DNA of 64,000 nt from an uncultured bacterium. GTDB lineage: Bacteria > Cyanobacteriota > Vampirovibrionia > Gastranaerophilales > Gastranaerophilaceae. Position numbers and translations under genes: made by a program. Below are positions 33,565 to 41,735 of the stretch, one piece after another (position 1 is the first letter of the stretch; each line of letters opens with the position of its first letter). Location: contig CAPQCU010000010.1 in NCBI GenBank assembly GCA_948684385.1, forward strand, positions 7,948-71,947, read 5' to 3'. The notes under the pieces were generated by a model that made no database searches, was not told the origin of the DNA, and saw only the letters and a program-made list of their open reading frames with translations.

Positions 33565-34509
33565 ATGGCACAGAGAATTGGTATTGATGTAGGCGGAACC
33601 AATGTTAAAATCGCGCTTGTAAGCGATGAAGGTAAAATTATTTATTCCAACTCAATTCCGACAAGAGCGGAAATGGGCTATGAATATACTATAAACAGCA
33701 TGAAAGAAGCAATTCGTGACTTGATGAAAGAAACAAAAACAGAAGCTTCTGATATTGAAGGTATGGGCTTTGGCTTCCCCGGTCAAATCGACTGCAAAAA
33801 CGGTATTGTAAGACTTGCTCCGAATATTCCGGGCTGGGTTAATGTTCCGATTGCAGAAATTATGGAAAAAGAATTTGGTATTCCGACAAGAGTTGATAAT
33901 GACGTAAGAACAGCAGCTCTTGGTGAATTGAACTACGGTGCAGGCGTTGGCTGCGAAAACCTTGTTTGTATTACAGTTGGAACCGGTATCGGCTCAGGAC
34001 TTGTAATCAACGGTAAACTTGTAAGAGGAGCTGATAACGCAGCAGGCGAGCTCGGTCATATTAAACTTAATATGGAAGGCGGCCCGCTTTGCGGATGCGG
34101 AGATAGAGGATGTTTGGAAGCTTACGCTTCAGGCCCTAGTATTGTTGCAATGGCTGAAGAATACATCAGAGGCGGAAAATCAACTAAATACAGAGAACTC
34201 GCAAACCCTGATATCACTCCTTATATTGTTGCAGTTGCTGCAAAAGAAGGCGACCCTGTCGCGAAACAGATTTTCAGAGTAATGGGCGAATACATTGGTA
34301 TGGGATTAACAAGTGTTGTTAACCTCTTAAACCCTGAAAAAATTATTATCGGCGGCGGAGTTGCTGATGCAGGCGATATTTTACTCGACCCGATTAGAGA
34401 AACAATTGCAAAACGTGCAATGACTATTCAAAAGAATGTCGAAATTGTTCCGGCTCAGCTTGGAAATACAGCCGGAGTAATCGGTGCAAGCTTGCTGATT
34501 AAATCGTAG
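33565..34509 (+). CDS. glk: ROK-family sugar kinase, probably glucokinase
   Basis: 314 aa from ATG 33565 (GGAG upstream). GIDVGGTNVKIALV is the ATP phosphate-binding motif; GELGHIKL and the zinc site CGCGDRGCLEAYASG are ROK hallmarks; VDNDV holds the catalytic Asp. Phosphorylates glucose or a related hexose, feeding glycolysis or glycogen (glgA). Terminator follows. Confidence 0.88.
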   Translation: MAQRIGIDVGGTNVKIALVSDEGKIIYSNSIPTRAEMGYEYTINSMKEAIRDLMKETKTEASDIEGMGFGFPGQIDCKNGIVRLAPNIPGWVNVPIAEIMEKEFGIPTRVDNDVRTAALGELNYGAGVGCENLVCITVGTGIGSGLVINGKLVRGADNAAGELGHIKLNMEGGPLCGCGDRGCLEAYASGPSIVAMAEEYIRGGKSTKYRELANPDITPYIVAVAAKEGDPVAKQIFRVMGEYIGMGLTSVVNLLNPEKIIIGGGVADAGDILLDPIRETIAKRAMTIQKNVEIVPAQLGNTAGVIGASLLIKS

Positions 34510-34519
34510 GATTGGACTT

Positions 34520-34556
34520 AAAAAAGGGGCGGATGCTTTGCATCCGCCCCTTTTTT
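34520..34556 (+). terminator. Intrinsic terminator of glk
   Basis: AAAAAAGGGGCGGATG / CATCCGCCCCTTTTTT, loop CTTTG. Confidence 0.9.
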
Positions 34557-34565
34557 GTATTAATA

Positions 34566-34594
34566 CAACGAGGCGCCCGAAGGGCGCCTCGTTG
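34566..34594 (-). terminator. GC-rich hairpin after the lytic transglycosylase
   Basis: Perfect 13-bp stem CAACGAGGCGCCC / GGGCGCCTCGTTG with a 3-nt loop, no clear T-run. Likely ends the minus-strand gene, or insulates the two units. Confidence 0.55.
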
Positions 34595-34601
34595 ATATAT
34601 C

Positions 34602-35216
34602 TTATAAAATTTCCATTACAGGTTCTGAAAGTTTTACCTCAGGAATTTCTTTTAAGTTAGGAAGTTCAAATTCTTTTGGTTTTGTTTGAGCTTCTGTCTT
34701 TTGTTCCGGCATCGGAGCTTTTGCTTGAAGCATCTTTGCGATTGCCGGATCAGGATTTGCTTTCTGCCTGTTGTATTCGAGCATAATCTGGTTTACAAAC
34801 CTTCTTGTTTCTGCGTAAGGAGGAATTGCACCTCCGAATTTTTTAACGTTGCCCGGGCCTGCGTTATAAGCAGCAAGAGCAAGTTCTGTTGAGCCGAACA
34901 TTTTGTACATCATTTTGTAATAAGTAAGTCCTGCTTTGATGTTTTCACTCATGTGATAAGGGTTGAACCCCATTCTCTGTGCTGTTGACGGGAGTAATTG
35001 GAACACGCCGACTGCGCCGTAAGGGCTTCTCAGCTCGTGTCTAAAACCGGATTCTTTCTTGGCAATACTTAATGCCAGCGCCGGATCGACATTCAATTCG
35101 ATTGAATGTTTAACGATGGTTTCTTTAATTACACTCTCTGGTGTTGGAGCAGCTTGAACCCTAACGCACAGCAAACTCAGCAATGCAATAGCTGTTAAGA
35201 CTGTTTTTCTAATCAT
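34602..35216 (-). CDS. Secreted lytic transglycosylase (SLT)
   Basis: 204 aa. Signal peptide ending VRVQA; SLT domain about 28-150 with KKESGFRHELRSPYGAVGVFQLLPSTA (catalytic Glu in ESGF) and ALAAYNAGPGNVKKFGG. A Pro/Lys-rich tail follows. Cleaves peptidoglycan in the periplasm. GAGG is 6 nt before ATG. About 30 nt upstream ends a structured RNA (35249-35427) which may be its leader. Confidence 0.92.
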   Translation of the reverse strand: MIRKTVLTAIALLSLLCVRVQAAPTPESVIKETIVKHSIELNVDPALALSIAKKESGFRHELRSPYGAVGVFQLLPSTAQRMGFNPYHMSENIKAGLTYYKMMYKMFGSTELALAAYNAGPGNVKKFGGAIPPYAETRRFVNQIMLEYNRQKANPDPAIAKMLQAKAPMPEQKTEAQTKPKEFELPNLKEIPEVKLSEPVMEIL

Positions 35217-35248
35217 TGAAATCCTCTTGTATTATTGTAAATTGGATT

Positions 35249-35427
35249 CTGTAGACTATCCTCAAAAATCCTCCCTACGGTTTCGCTTTGTTCTCGTTTG
35301 GTTCCTGCCAGAGCGTCTTTCCTAAATTTTTAGCTATACTGCTTAAGTCCTGTGACTATGGCTAAAAACTTGTTAGGCGACTACCTCTGATTTTCCCCGC
35401 ACTCCGGCTTGGATAAATAATTTACAG
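35249..35427 (-). ncRNA. Structured RNA, rod-like (6S-like shape) or riboswitch-type leader
   Basis: The 179 bases fold on the minus strand as a closed rod. The terminal stem is CTGTA/TACAG and TATCC/GGATA; a large asymmetric bubble follows (about 21 nt on the 5' side, 47 nt on the 3' side); then come CAGAG/CTCTG, GTC/GAC, CCTAA/TTAGG and TTTTTAGC/GCTAAAAA up to an apical loop of about 20 nt. Size and stem-bubble-stem order resemble 6S RNA; the position before a lytic transglycosylase would also suit a riboswitch. I cannot match a consensus for either. A good promoter precedes it. Confidence 0.5.
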
Positions 35428-35443
35428 AATGTATGTCATGGAC

Positions 35444-35472
35444 ATATTAATACAAACAAGAAAATTTTTCAA
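35444..35472 (-). promoter_or_regulatory. Promoter of the structured RNA
   Basis: TTGAAA, 17-nt spacer, TAATAT on the minus strand; transcription would start near 35437. Confidence 0.6.
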
Positions 35473-35516
35473 GTCCAATGTTGTATTTTGTACACTTAAT
35501 CGCCTGGATGGAGGAT

Positions 35517-35843
35517 TTATACGATTGAAAACTTTCTGTTTAAAATTCTGTGCTTATCACTTAAAAAGTCTTCTTCTGTTGTGTATAAAGCAACTGATTT
35601 ATCTAAGCTCATCATATTCAAGAGCGAAAAAATGTCGGAAGGAATATTGAAAACTCCTGCTCCTAAAGTTTTTAATGATTCAATAAACTCTATGGTGCAG
35701 TCTTCAACAAAATTTAAATCAATTCCTACGCTTAAGTTTGGGTAGTTTTTAATCTCTTCTCTGAGTCTTGAAACCTGATATTCGTCTAGTTTCGGACTTA
35801 ACGGGGTAATTATGCAATGTTTCTGTGATGCTTGAATTTCCAT
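35517..35843 (-). CDS. STAS-domain protein
   Basis: 108 aa, about one STAS domain: NLSVGIDLNFVEDCTIEFIESLKTL is the strand-turn-helix around the usual phosphoacceptor position, where DSS is replaced by DCT. Then GVFNIPSDIFSLLNMMSLDKSVALY. Probably an anti-sigma-factor antagonist-like regulator. No kinase partner adjacent. TAAAAT ends 6 nt before ATG. Confidence 0.7.
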   Translation of the reverse strand: MEIQASQKHCIITPLSPKLDEYQVSRLREEIKNYPNLSVGIDLNFVEDCTIEFIESLKTLGAGVFNIPSDIFSLLNMMSLDKSVALYTTEEDFLSDKHRILNRKFSIV

Positions 35844-35849
35844 ACTATT

Positions 35850-35855
35850 ATTTTA
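35850..35855 (-). promoter_or_regulatory. -10 box, probable leaderless promoter
   Basis: TAAAAT, 6 nt before ATG 35843. Confidence 0.45.
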
Positions 35856-35913
35856 ATAGAGGGAAGTTAAATTTTTAATTATCCGAAATTATAAAAAATC
35901 TCCAACTTATGTA

Positions 35914-36138
35914 TTAAATGTGTTCAGCTTCTACTCTATCTGCATTTATCATATTTATAAAGTTATCCAGTTCTTCTCTTGTGATGCCCTTTATATTTCC
36001 GCTCTCTAATTTTTCAAACTCTTCTATCGTCATACCGACTTGTTCAGCAACATATTCCTGAGTCATGTTTCTCTTTTCACGAATTTTCCTAATAGTATTT
36101 CCTATGGCCCTCAATAAAATACGACTTCTATCTTCCAT
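35914..36138 (-). CDS. Small XRE-family regulator
   Basis: 74 aa; helix-turn-helix IGNTIRKIREKRNMTQEYVAEQVGMTIEEFEKLESGNI. Divergent from the AbrB-like gene at 36231, with three 11-bp iterons between them, so it may bind there. AAAGGG precedes ATG. Confidence 0.82.
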   Translation of the reverse strand: MEDRSRILLRAIGNTIRKIREKRNMTQEYVAEQVGMTIEEFEKLESGNIKGITREELDNFINMINADRVEAEHI

Positions 36139-36194
36139 AAAAACACCCTTTCCTTAGACTTTCTATTGGAAAGTATACGAAAAAGGATAGACAA

Positions 36195-36223
36195 TGTAAA
36201 GTAATTGTAAAGTATTTGTAAAG
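36195..36223. repeat. Three tandem 11-bp iterons
   Basis: TGTAAAG starts at 36195, 36206 and 36217 with the spacers TAAT and TATT. An 11-bp period puts the copies on one face of the helix. Located between divergent regulator genes, as an operator would be. Confidence 0.65.
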
Positions 36224-36230
36224 GGTAAAC

Positions 36231-36380
36231 ATGAAAAAGAAATTGTATCAAAGTGGTAATGCATGGGCTTTATTAATCCAAAAAGCAATTTTACAGCTTC
36301 TTGAAATTAATCCTGAAGAGGATGAAGTTGAGTTGGAAGTTGAAAACAAGGTTTTGAAAGTCAAAAAGGCTGAAAAGTAA
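36231..36380 (+). CDS. AbrB/MazE-type swapped-hairpin DNA-binding protein
   Basis: 49 aa. YQSGNAWALLIQKAILQLLEINPEEDEVE is the SpoVT/AbrB-like fold seen in MazE, VapB and PhdL-type antitoxins: a GN(S/A) turn, a short helix, then the EVELEVENKVLKV hairpin. It follows the iterons. No toxin of MazF or PIN type is adjacent downstream; instead the micro-peptide/sRNA locus at 36391-36658 follows. Confidence 0.75.
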   Translation: MKKKLYQSGNAWALLIQKAILQLLEINPEEDEVELEVENKVLKVKKAEK

Positions 36381-36390
36381 AAGTATAGGC

Positions 36391-36419
36391 TTGACAATTA
36401 TAGCCTTATAGTAAATAAT
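36391..36419 (+). promoter_or_regulatory. Promoter of structured RNA, locus 1
   Basis: TTGACA, 17-nt spacer, AATAAT; identical hexamers and spacing recur at locus 2 (60857-60885). Confidence 0.65.
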
Positions 36420-36425
36420 ATAATT

Positions 36426-36540
36426 GTAGGAAGAGCTAATAAGAATAAGTGGTATTCTTCTTAAAAGCTCTCTTCACTCCTACGTCTTAGATTTTAGATG
36501 CTATTACTAGTATACATAGTGCTAGTAGTAGCATTATTAT
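36426..36540 (+). ncRNA. Structured small RNA, locus 1
   Basis: The first hairpin is built of GTAGGA/TCCTAC, AGAGCT/AGCTCT and AAGAATA/TATTCTT (36426-36483). The second is a 13-bp hairpin ATGCTATTACTAG / CTAGTAGTAGCAT (36498-36534). It lies antisense to the micro-peptide at 36487-36552, the arrangement of Sib RNA over ibs. The same hairpin order and a similar second hairpin occur at 60892-60996. The extent is approximate. Confidence 0.55.
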
Positions 36541-36552
36541 TAGTCTAAGCAT
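36487..36552 (-). CDS. 21-aa hydrophobic micro-peptide, Ibs-like
   Basis: Begins MLRLIIMLLLALCIL and ends VIASKI: one short membrane helix with an early Arg, strikingly like Ibs type I toxins (MMRLVII...). AAAGGA lies 8 nt before this ATG; an in-frame ATG 9 nt earlier is possible. The ribosome site is inside a predicted stem (CCTTT and CCGAC pairing with GTCGG and AAAGG, 36562-36608). A minus promoter lies at 36630-36658. Toxicity is inferred. Confidence 0.55.
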   Translation of the reverse strand: MLRLIIMLLLALCILVIASKI

Positions 36553-36561
36553 AGCGCCCAT

Positions 36562-36608
36562 CCTTTCCGACCATTTGGTCCTTCACTACTTGTGTGTCGG
36601 CAGAAAGG
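36562..36608 (-). promoter_or_regulatory. Hairpin sequestering the micro-peptide ribosome site
   Basis: In the minus transcript CCTTT-CTG-CCGAC pairs with GTCGGAAAGG; the Shine-Dalgarno is in the 3' arm. An inner GACC/GGTC hairpin is also possible. Confidence 0.5.
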
Positions 36609-36629
36609 CATGAGTATACCTACCAGTAT

Positions 36630-36658
36630 ATTTTACAATAACTTTTCCAGTTTGTCTA
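36630..36658 (-). promoter_or_regulatory. Promoter of the micro-peptide mRNA
   Basis: TAGACA, 17-nt spacer, TAAAAT on the minus strand. Confidence 0.5.
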
Positions 36659-36685
36659 TTTATTTATATTAAAAAATAGTTTAGA

Positions 36686-36712
36686 AGTTGACATGAGCCC
36701 TCTGTCTATAGT
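36686..36712 (+). promoter_or_regulatory. Probable smc promoter
   Basis: TTGACA at 36686 and TATAGTAT at 36705-36712; spacing 13 or 15 depending on the -10 chosen, shorter than ideal. Confidence 0.4.
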
Positions 36713-36739
36713 ATTCTTGAATACAAGGGGAAGGGATTT

Positions 36740-39700
36740 ATGTACATAAAACAGCTGGAAGTTGATAACTTTAAGTCGTTTGCAAATAAAGTCGAAATAC
36801 CAATGTTAAAAGGTTTTACAACTATTTCCGGTCCGAACGGGTCGGGAAAAAGTAATATTATCGACAGTATTTTGTTTGCTCTGGGTTTATCTACAAGCCG
36901 AACTCTGCGTGCTGAAAAGCTCTTTCACCTTATCTCAACTTATAATAAAAGAAATGAAGCATTTGTAAAAGTTACGTTTGGCGAAACCGAAGATGGTGAT
37001 TTTTCCGTAGCAAGGCGTATTCGCAAGTCTTCACAGGGATTTAACAGTATTTATTATTTAGATGACAAGATTGCGACCCTTTCTGATATTCACGCAAAAC
37101 TTGAAAAATACAATATTACTCCAAACAGCTACAACGTAATGATGCAGGGCGATGTAATGAGTATTACAAACTGCACGCCCGGCGAGCGCAGGAAAATTAT
37201 TGACGAAATTGCGGGGATCGCGGATTTTGACAGGCGAATAGATCAAGCTACGGGTGAACTTGATACTGTTGAAAAACGCGTTGTAAACTCAACTTTGATT
37301 TTGAACGAAGTTAATACAAGGCTTGAACAGCTGAACGAAGAACGCGAAGTTGCGTTGAAATATCAAAAGTTAAAAGATGAGAAAACCGGTCTGGAAAGCC
37401 AGATTAACACGGTTAAGTTTTTTGATTTACGCAGAAACTTAGAAAAAGCGCATGAAAATATTTTAGAGTTTACCAAACGCAAAAAAGAAGAAGAAGTCAA
37501 AGCGAAAGACCTTGAAGAACGTTTAAAACTCATAAAAGAAAAGTACGATGAGATTTCAAAAACAATTACGGAAAAAGGTGAAGGTCATCAGCTTGAGCTT
37601 AAGCAGAAAGCTGAAGAGATTAAAGGTTCAATTTCGCGTAAAAATTCTTCAATTGTGTTTGCTGATAAACAAATTCAAGATAACTTAAAAACGATTGAAA
37701 ATACTAAAAACGGTATTGAAGTTCAGGAAGGCAAGATAAAGGATTCCGAACTAAAAATTTCTTTGAAGCAGGATGAAATCAAGGGTATTGAAAAGAATAT
37801 TGAAGAGCAAAAGGAAATTCTTCATAAAATTTTAGAAGATATGTCCGGTTTAAGTGAAACTGCTGAAAAACATATTGAACGCAGAAACACTTTGCGTAAA
37901 GAGCTTGAAGGGTATCAGGATAAAGAAACTAAGCTTATTCAGAGACAGGCGCCTTTAGAAGCGGATTTGTCAACTAAGAAAAAAGCTATAGAAGATGCAA
38001 GGGGTAAATTAGCGGAGTTAGAGACTTTCAAGGCGAATTTTTCAGAGACAAAAGCTTCAAAAGAACTTTTAATCGAACAACTTGGAAAAGAACTTGACGA
38101 TTTCAAAATCATCCTTAAGAATACATTAAATGAGTATGATAAAACTAAAAATGAAATCACAGACATGGACTACGACCTTCAAGCTGCGCGTAAGAAAATT
38201 TATCAGCTTGAAGCAATTAGAAATGCGAACGAAGAAGCTAACCTCGGACGTGCGGTTGATACAGTTGTGAATGCTAATATAAGAGGGGTTCACGCACCTC
38301 TTATGAAGCTCGGACAGGTGGACGAAGAGTATTCAACTGCAATGGAAATCGCTGTTGGCGGAAGAATGGCGCATATTGTTGTAGACGACGAACACGTCGC
38401 TTCAACTTGTATTGAGCTTTTGAAGTCTTCAAATGCCGGAAGGGCGACTTTTGTTCCGTTAAACAAAATTGTAAAATGCCCGAGAAGCCTCAACTTACCA
38501 AAAGAAAAAGGTGTAATTGATTTTGCAATTAACCTGATTGATTTTGACGATGAGTATTTGAATGCATTTTATTACGCAGTCGGCGAAACTCTTGTTGTCG
38601 AAGACAGAAGCGTTGCTAACAAGTTAATCGGCAAATACAGAATGGTAACACTTTCCGGTGATTTGTTTGAAAAATCGGGTTCAATTACCGGTGGTGCTGT
38701 ACGTAAAACAGGGCTTAAGTTTGCGCAGAATTCTGATAGCGAAATCGAGACTTTCCGCTCAAGATTAAAAGAAATGGAGACTAAATATTCTGCTCTTGTT
38801 TCAAAACGCGCTTCTTTAGAAGCTAAGATGGAAGATGTCAGAGGAAAGTATTCTGCTTCTACTACAGAATTCAATAAAGCGAAAATGGAGTTGACAAATT
38901 TAGAAACAAGTTTTTCTAATAATCAGAAAAATATTGATGAAAAGTTGGAATTTTTGAAAATAACAGAGCCGGAAATTTCAAAAATTGAAAAATATTTAGA
39001 TAAAATTGAAGAAGAGCATATTGAAATTTCTGAAAAAATGACTGACATTCAAACTTCGATTTCAGAAGTTGAAAAATTGATGAATGATGCCGATTTAAAA
39101 GATTTGAAAGAAAAAACTGCCGGAGTTGAAGCTGAGATAAAGCGTTACGAAAAAAACATGGCAGCAGCAAATAATGATATTGACGGGCTTCATCAGCAGA
39201 TTGATTTCTTTAAGACAACAATCAATACTCATAATGATACAATTCAGCGTACCTTAGGCGTAAATCGGGATTTGGCGCTTGATAAAGCAAGGTTTGAGGA
39301 AGAGATTAAGGGCTTAAACGGGCAGCTTGAAGTTTTGGAAGTTCAGATAAAAGAAATTACAGATAAGCTCGGCGAGCTTCTTAAACAACGTGATGATATT
39401 AACAAAGACTTAATTGATATTGAGACACAGAAAAATTTAAAAGCTTCTGATATAGAAAAAATTGCGGAACAGATAGAATCGTTCAAAGCTCGCAGACGTG
39501 AGTTGGAACCGCAATTAGAAGAAACAAAAAATATTCTGACAGAAGCGGGAGTAAATGTAAGTGAGTTGACACCTGTAGAGATGTCGATTGAAGAGATTAC
39601 TTCAAGAATTCAAAGACTGCAGCGAAGAATGGACGAGCTGGGCGCTGTTAACATGAAAGCTTTAGAAGATTTTGAAAAGGTTTCAGCGCGCCAGCAGGAA

Positions 39701-40231
39701 CTTCAGGGTCAGATTGAAACATTGAGTCATGAACGTGAACAGATTTTAGAAAGAATGAGGGGTTATGAGGATTTGAAGAAAGAGACTTTCCTCAAGACTT
39801 ACAATGTGATTAATGAGAATTTCAAAGATATTTTCCACAGGCTTTCTGATGGTGAAGGTACTTTGATTTTAGAAAACGAAGAAAAACCGTTTGACGGCGG
39901 GCTTGATATTGAAGCGCAGCCGCGAGACAAGAAAAAACAGCGTCTTGCCGGTATGTCAGGCGGTGAGAAAGCTTTAACGGCTTTATCTTTTGTGTTTGCT
40001 ATTCAAAAATATATGCCAGCTCCTTTCTATGCGTTTGATGAAGTTGATGCGAGTTTGGATGGAATTAATGTTGAAAAGCTTGCGCATATTGTTCAGTCGC
40101 AGGCAGAGACAACACAGTTTATTGTTGTTTCTCACAGAAAGCCGATGATTGAGTCTGCAAACCGCACAATCGGGGTTACGCAGAAAGAAAAAGGAATTTC
40201 GAAAGTTACGGGAGTTAAGCTAAGGGATTAA
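36740..40231 (+). CDS. smc: Chromosome partition protein SMC
   Basis: 1163 aa, family length. Walker A GPNGSGKSNIIDSI at 32-45, a long coiled coil, hinge at about 500-640 (GVHAPLMKLGQVDEEYS, GDLFEKSGSITGG), second coil, C-terminal ABC signature LAGMSGGEKALTALSF and Walker B FYAFDEVDASLD. Works with ScpA and ScpB, encoded next. GGGGAAGGG ribosome site. Confidence 0.97.
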   Translation: MYIKQLEVDNFKSFANKVEIPMLKGFTTISGPNGSGKSNIIDSILFALGLSTSRTLRAEKLFHLISTYNKRNEAFVKVTFGETEDGDFSVARRIRKSSQGFNSIYYLDDKIATLSDIHAKLEKYNITPNSYNVMMQGDVMSITNCTPGERRKIIDEIAGIADFDRRIDQATGELDTVEKRVVNSTLILNEVNTRLEQLNEEREVALKYQKLKDEKTGLESQINTVKFFDLRRNLEKAHENILEFTKRKKEEEVKAKDLEERLKLIKEKYDEISKTITEKGEGHQLELKQKAEEIKGSISRKNSSIVFADKQIQDNLKTIENTKNGIEVQEGKIKDSELKISLKQDEIKGIEKNIEEQKEILHKILEDMSGLSETAEKHIERRNTLRKELEGYQDKETKLIQRQAPLEADLSTKKKAIEDARGKLAELETFKANFSETKASKELLIEQLGKELDDFKIILKNTLNEYDKTKNEITDMDYDLQAARKKIYQLEAIRNANEEANLGRAVDTVVNANIRGVHAPLMKLGQVDEEYSTAMEIAVGGRMAHIVVDDEHVASTCIELLKSSNAGRATFVPLNKIVKCPRSLNLPKEKGVIDFAINLIDFDDEYLNAFYYAVGETLVVEDRSVANKLIGKYRMVTLSGDLFEKSGSITGGAVRKTGLKFAQNSDSEIETFRSRLKEMETKYSALVSKRASLEAKMEDVRGKYSASTTEFNKAKMELTNLETSFSNNQKNIDEKLEFLKITEPEISKIEKYLDKIEEEHIEISEKMTDIQTSISEVEKLMNDADLKDLKEKTAGVEAEIKRYEKNMAAANNDIDGLHQQIDFFKTTINTHNDTIQRTLGVNRDLALDKARFEEEIKGLNGQLEVLEVQIKEITDKLGELLKQRDDINKDLIDIETQKNLKASDIEKIAEQIESFKARRRELEPQLEETKNILTEAGVNVSELTPVEMSIEEITSRIQRLQRRMDELGAVNMKALEDFEKVSARQQELQGQIETLSHEREQILERMRGYEDLKKETFLKTYNVINENFKDIFHRLSDGEGTLILENEEKPFDGGLDIEAQPRDKKKQRLAGMSGGEKALTALSFVFAIQKYMPAPFYAFDEVDASLDGINVEKLAHIVQSQAETTQFIVVSHRKPMIESANRTIGVTQKEKGISKVTGVKLRD

Positions 40232-40281
40232 TCCGTAATTTGAAGGAGTTCTAAGAGGAAAAGAGTTAGTAAAATAGGAAT

Positions 40282-41148
40282 ATGGCAGTAAATAATATAG
40301 AAAATATGAAACAGGGAATGGGTATAAATTCCGAAACGATACAATCAGCCGAGGTTGACGGTATTGAGATTCTTGTCAATATGGCAAAGTCCGGTAAGAT
40401 TGACCCGTGGAATGTTGATATTGTCGAAGTTACAGACAAGTATTTGATGCACCTGTTTCAATCAAAAGCGCAAAATCTTAGACTTACCGGCAGAACGCTT
40501 TTGTTTGCTGCAATTCTTTTGAAACTTAAATCAAATGTGCTTGAAGGTATTGATGTGCTTGATTTTGAACCTCAGCACGAAGATGAGTTTAATTATGATG
40601 ATGAAATGCCTTTGGATTATGAAGAAGAGTACATTCCGACAAATAATGTAATCTCGATTGATGAAGTTCTCCAAAGAAGAACAAGTGTAAGGCTTAATCA
40701 CAATCGTGTTGTGACTTTGCGAGATTTAATCAGGCAGTTAGAATTTTATGAAATGCTTGATAAGAAGCAGTCTTTAAAGAATGCTCATGAGCGTGCAAAA
40801 AGGCGTGTTCAGAATTATGCGAAGCTTTCTCCTGATGATATTATTAATCTTGCGCATGACGAGTATATCGAAAACGGCGTGCAGAGGCTAAAAGCTAATC
40901 TTTGTGAAATCCTTAACAGACAGGATAGAATAGAGTTAAACGAACTTACTCTGCTTGGAATGGATAAGATTAACGCATATATTTCGCTTTTGTTTTTGAC
41001 TGTTGAAAGTGATTATGACCTTGTTCAGGATGAGTTTTACGGCGATTTGTACGTTGTAAAATATGAAAAGCCTCAAGAAGATAATATTTTTGATGCCGTT
41101 GAAAATGCAAAGAGTGTTTTAGTCAGCAATGAAGAGGTAAGAGCCTGA
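40282..41148 (+). CDS. scpA: Segregation and condensation protein A
   Basis: 288 aa. Kleisin: N-terminal GIEILVNMAKSGKIDPWNVDIVEVTDKYL, a central acidic linker (residues about 95-130), and a C-terminal winged helix. Bridges the SMC heads. It ends one base into scpB (TGATG). Confidence 0.93.
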   Translation: MAVNNIENMKQGMGINSETIQSAEVDGIEILVNMAKSGKIDPWNVDIVEVTDKYLMHLFQSKAQNLRLTGRTLLFAAILLKLKSNVLEGIDVLDFEPQHEDEFNYDDEMPLDYEEEYIPTNNVISIDEVLQRRTSVRLNHNRVVTLRDLIRQLEFYEMLDKKQSLKNAHERAKRRVQNYAKLSPDDIINLAHDEYIENGVQRLKANLCEILNRQDRIELNELTLLGMDKINAYISLLFLTVESDYDLVQDEFYGDLYVVKYEKPQEDNIFDAVENAKSVLVSNEEVRA

Positions 41149-41735
41149 TGGAACTGTTGAAATCCAGAATTGAAGCCGTTTTATTCGTAACTGCAAAAGT
41201 GCTCCAGATTAAAGATATTGCAGAAATCCTCGGAGAAGAGCCGGAAGTTGTTGAAGAAGCGCTTCTTGAGCTTATTATGGATTATGCTTCCCGTGACGGA
41301 GCTCTGGAAATTGATGACGAGAACGGATATATTTTGCAGGTAAAAGAAGAACATCTTGATATTGTTGAAAAGCTTTGTCCTGTTGAGTTAAAACCTCCGG
41401 TTTTAAAAACTCTTACAGTAATTGCTTTAAAAGAGCCTATTCGTCAGTCTTTGTTGAAGGATTTGCGCGGGTCTAATGCTTATGAGCATGTAGCCGAGCT
41501 GCTTGAAAAAGGTTTGATATCCCGTCACAAGGACAAAAACGGGCGTTCGTTTAATATCAAGACTACGCCGAAGTTTGCGGAGTATTTTAAACTCAAAGGC
41601 GATGTGAGAGCTCTGGTAAAAACTTTGAACATAGACAAAGGCGTTAAAGATAATCCGGAGGATGAACAACAGGCTGGTAAGAATGTTGTAAAAGGTGTAA
41701 AAGACGACCCGGAGGATGGACAGCATGAAGAATAG
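41148..41735 (+). CDS. scpB: Segregation and condensation protein B
   Basis: 195 aa. Two winged helices (IEAVLFVTAKVLQIKDIAEIL...; LKTLTVIALKEPIRQSLLKDLRGSNAYEHVAELLEKGLI...TTPKFAEYFKL). The C-terminal 30 residues are a duplicated acidic unit, GVKDNPEDEQ and GVKDDPEDGQ, in tandem DNA repeats. The second repeat contains the ribosome site of the next gene, which overlaps by 11 nt. Confidence 0.93.
   Translation: MELLKSRIEAVLFVTAKVLQIKDIAEILGEEPEVVEEALLELIMDYASRDGALEIDDENGYILQVKEEHLDIVEKLCPVELKPPVLKTLTVIALKEPIRQSLLKDLRGSNAYEHVAELLEKGLISRHKDKNGRSFNIKTTPKFAEYFKLKGDVRALVKTLNIDKGVKDNPEDEQQAGKNVVKGVKDDPEDGQHEE

Noticed and set aside
35234..35437. c-di-AMP (ydaO) riboswitch before the lytic transglycosylase
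   Set aside because: Context fits, but I could not align the conserved blocks in the right order; reported only as structured RNA.
36498..36548. Plus-strand hydrophobic 16-aa micro-ORF
   Set aside because: It is a mirror of the palindromic hairpin; it has no Shine-Dalgarno, whereas the minus-strand ORF has one.
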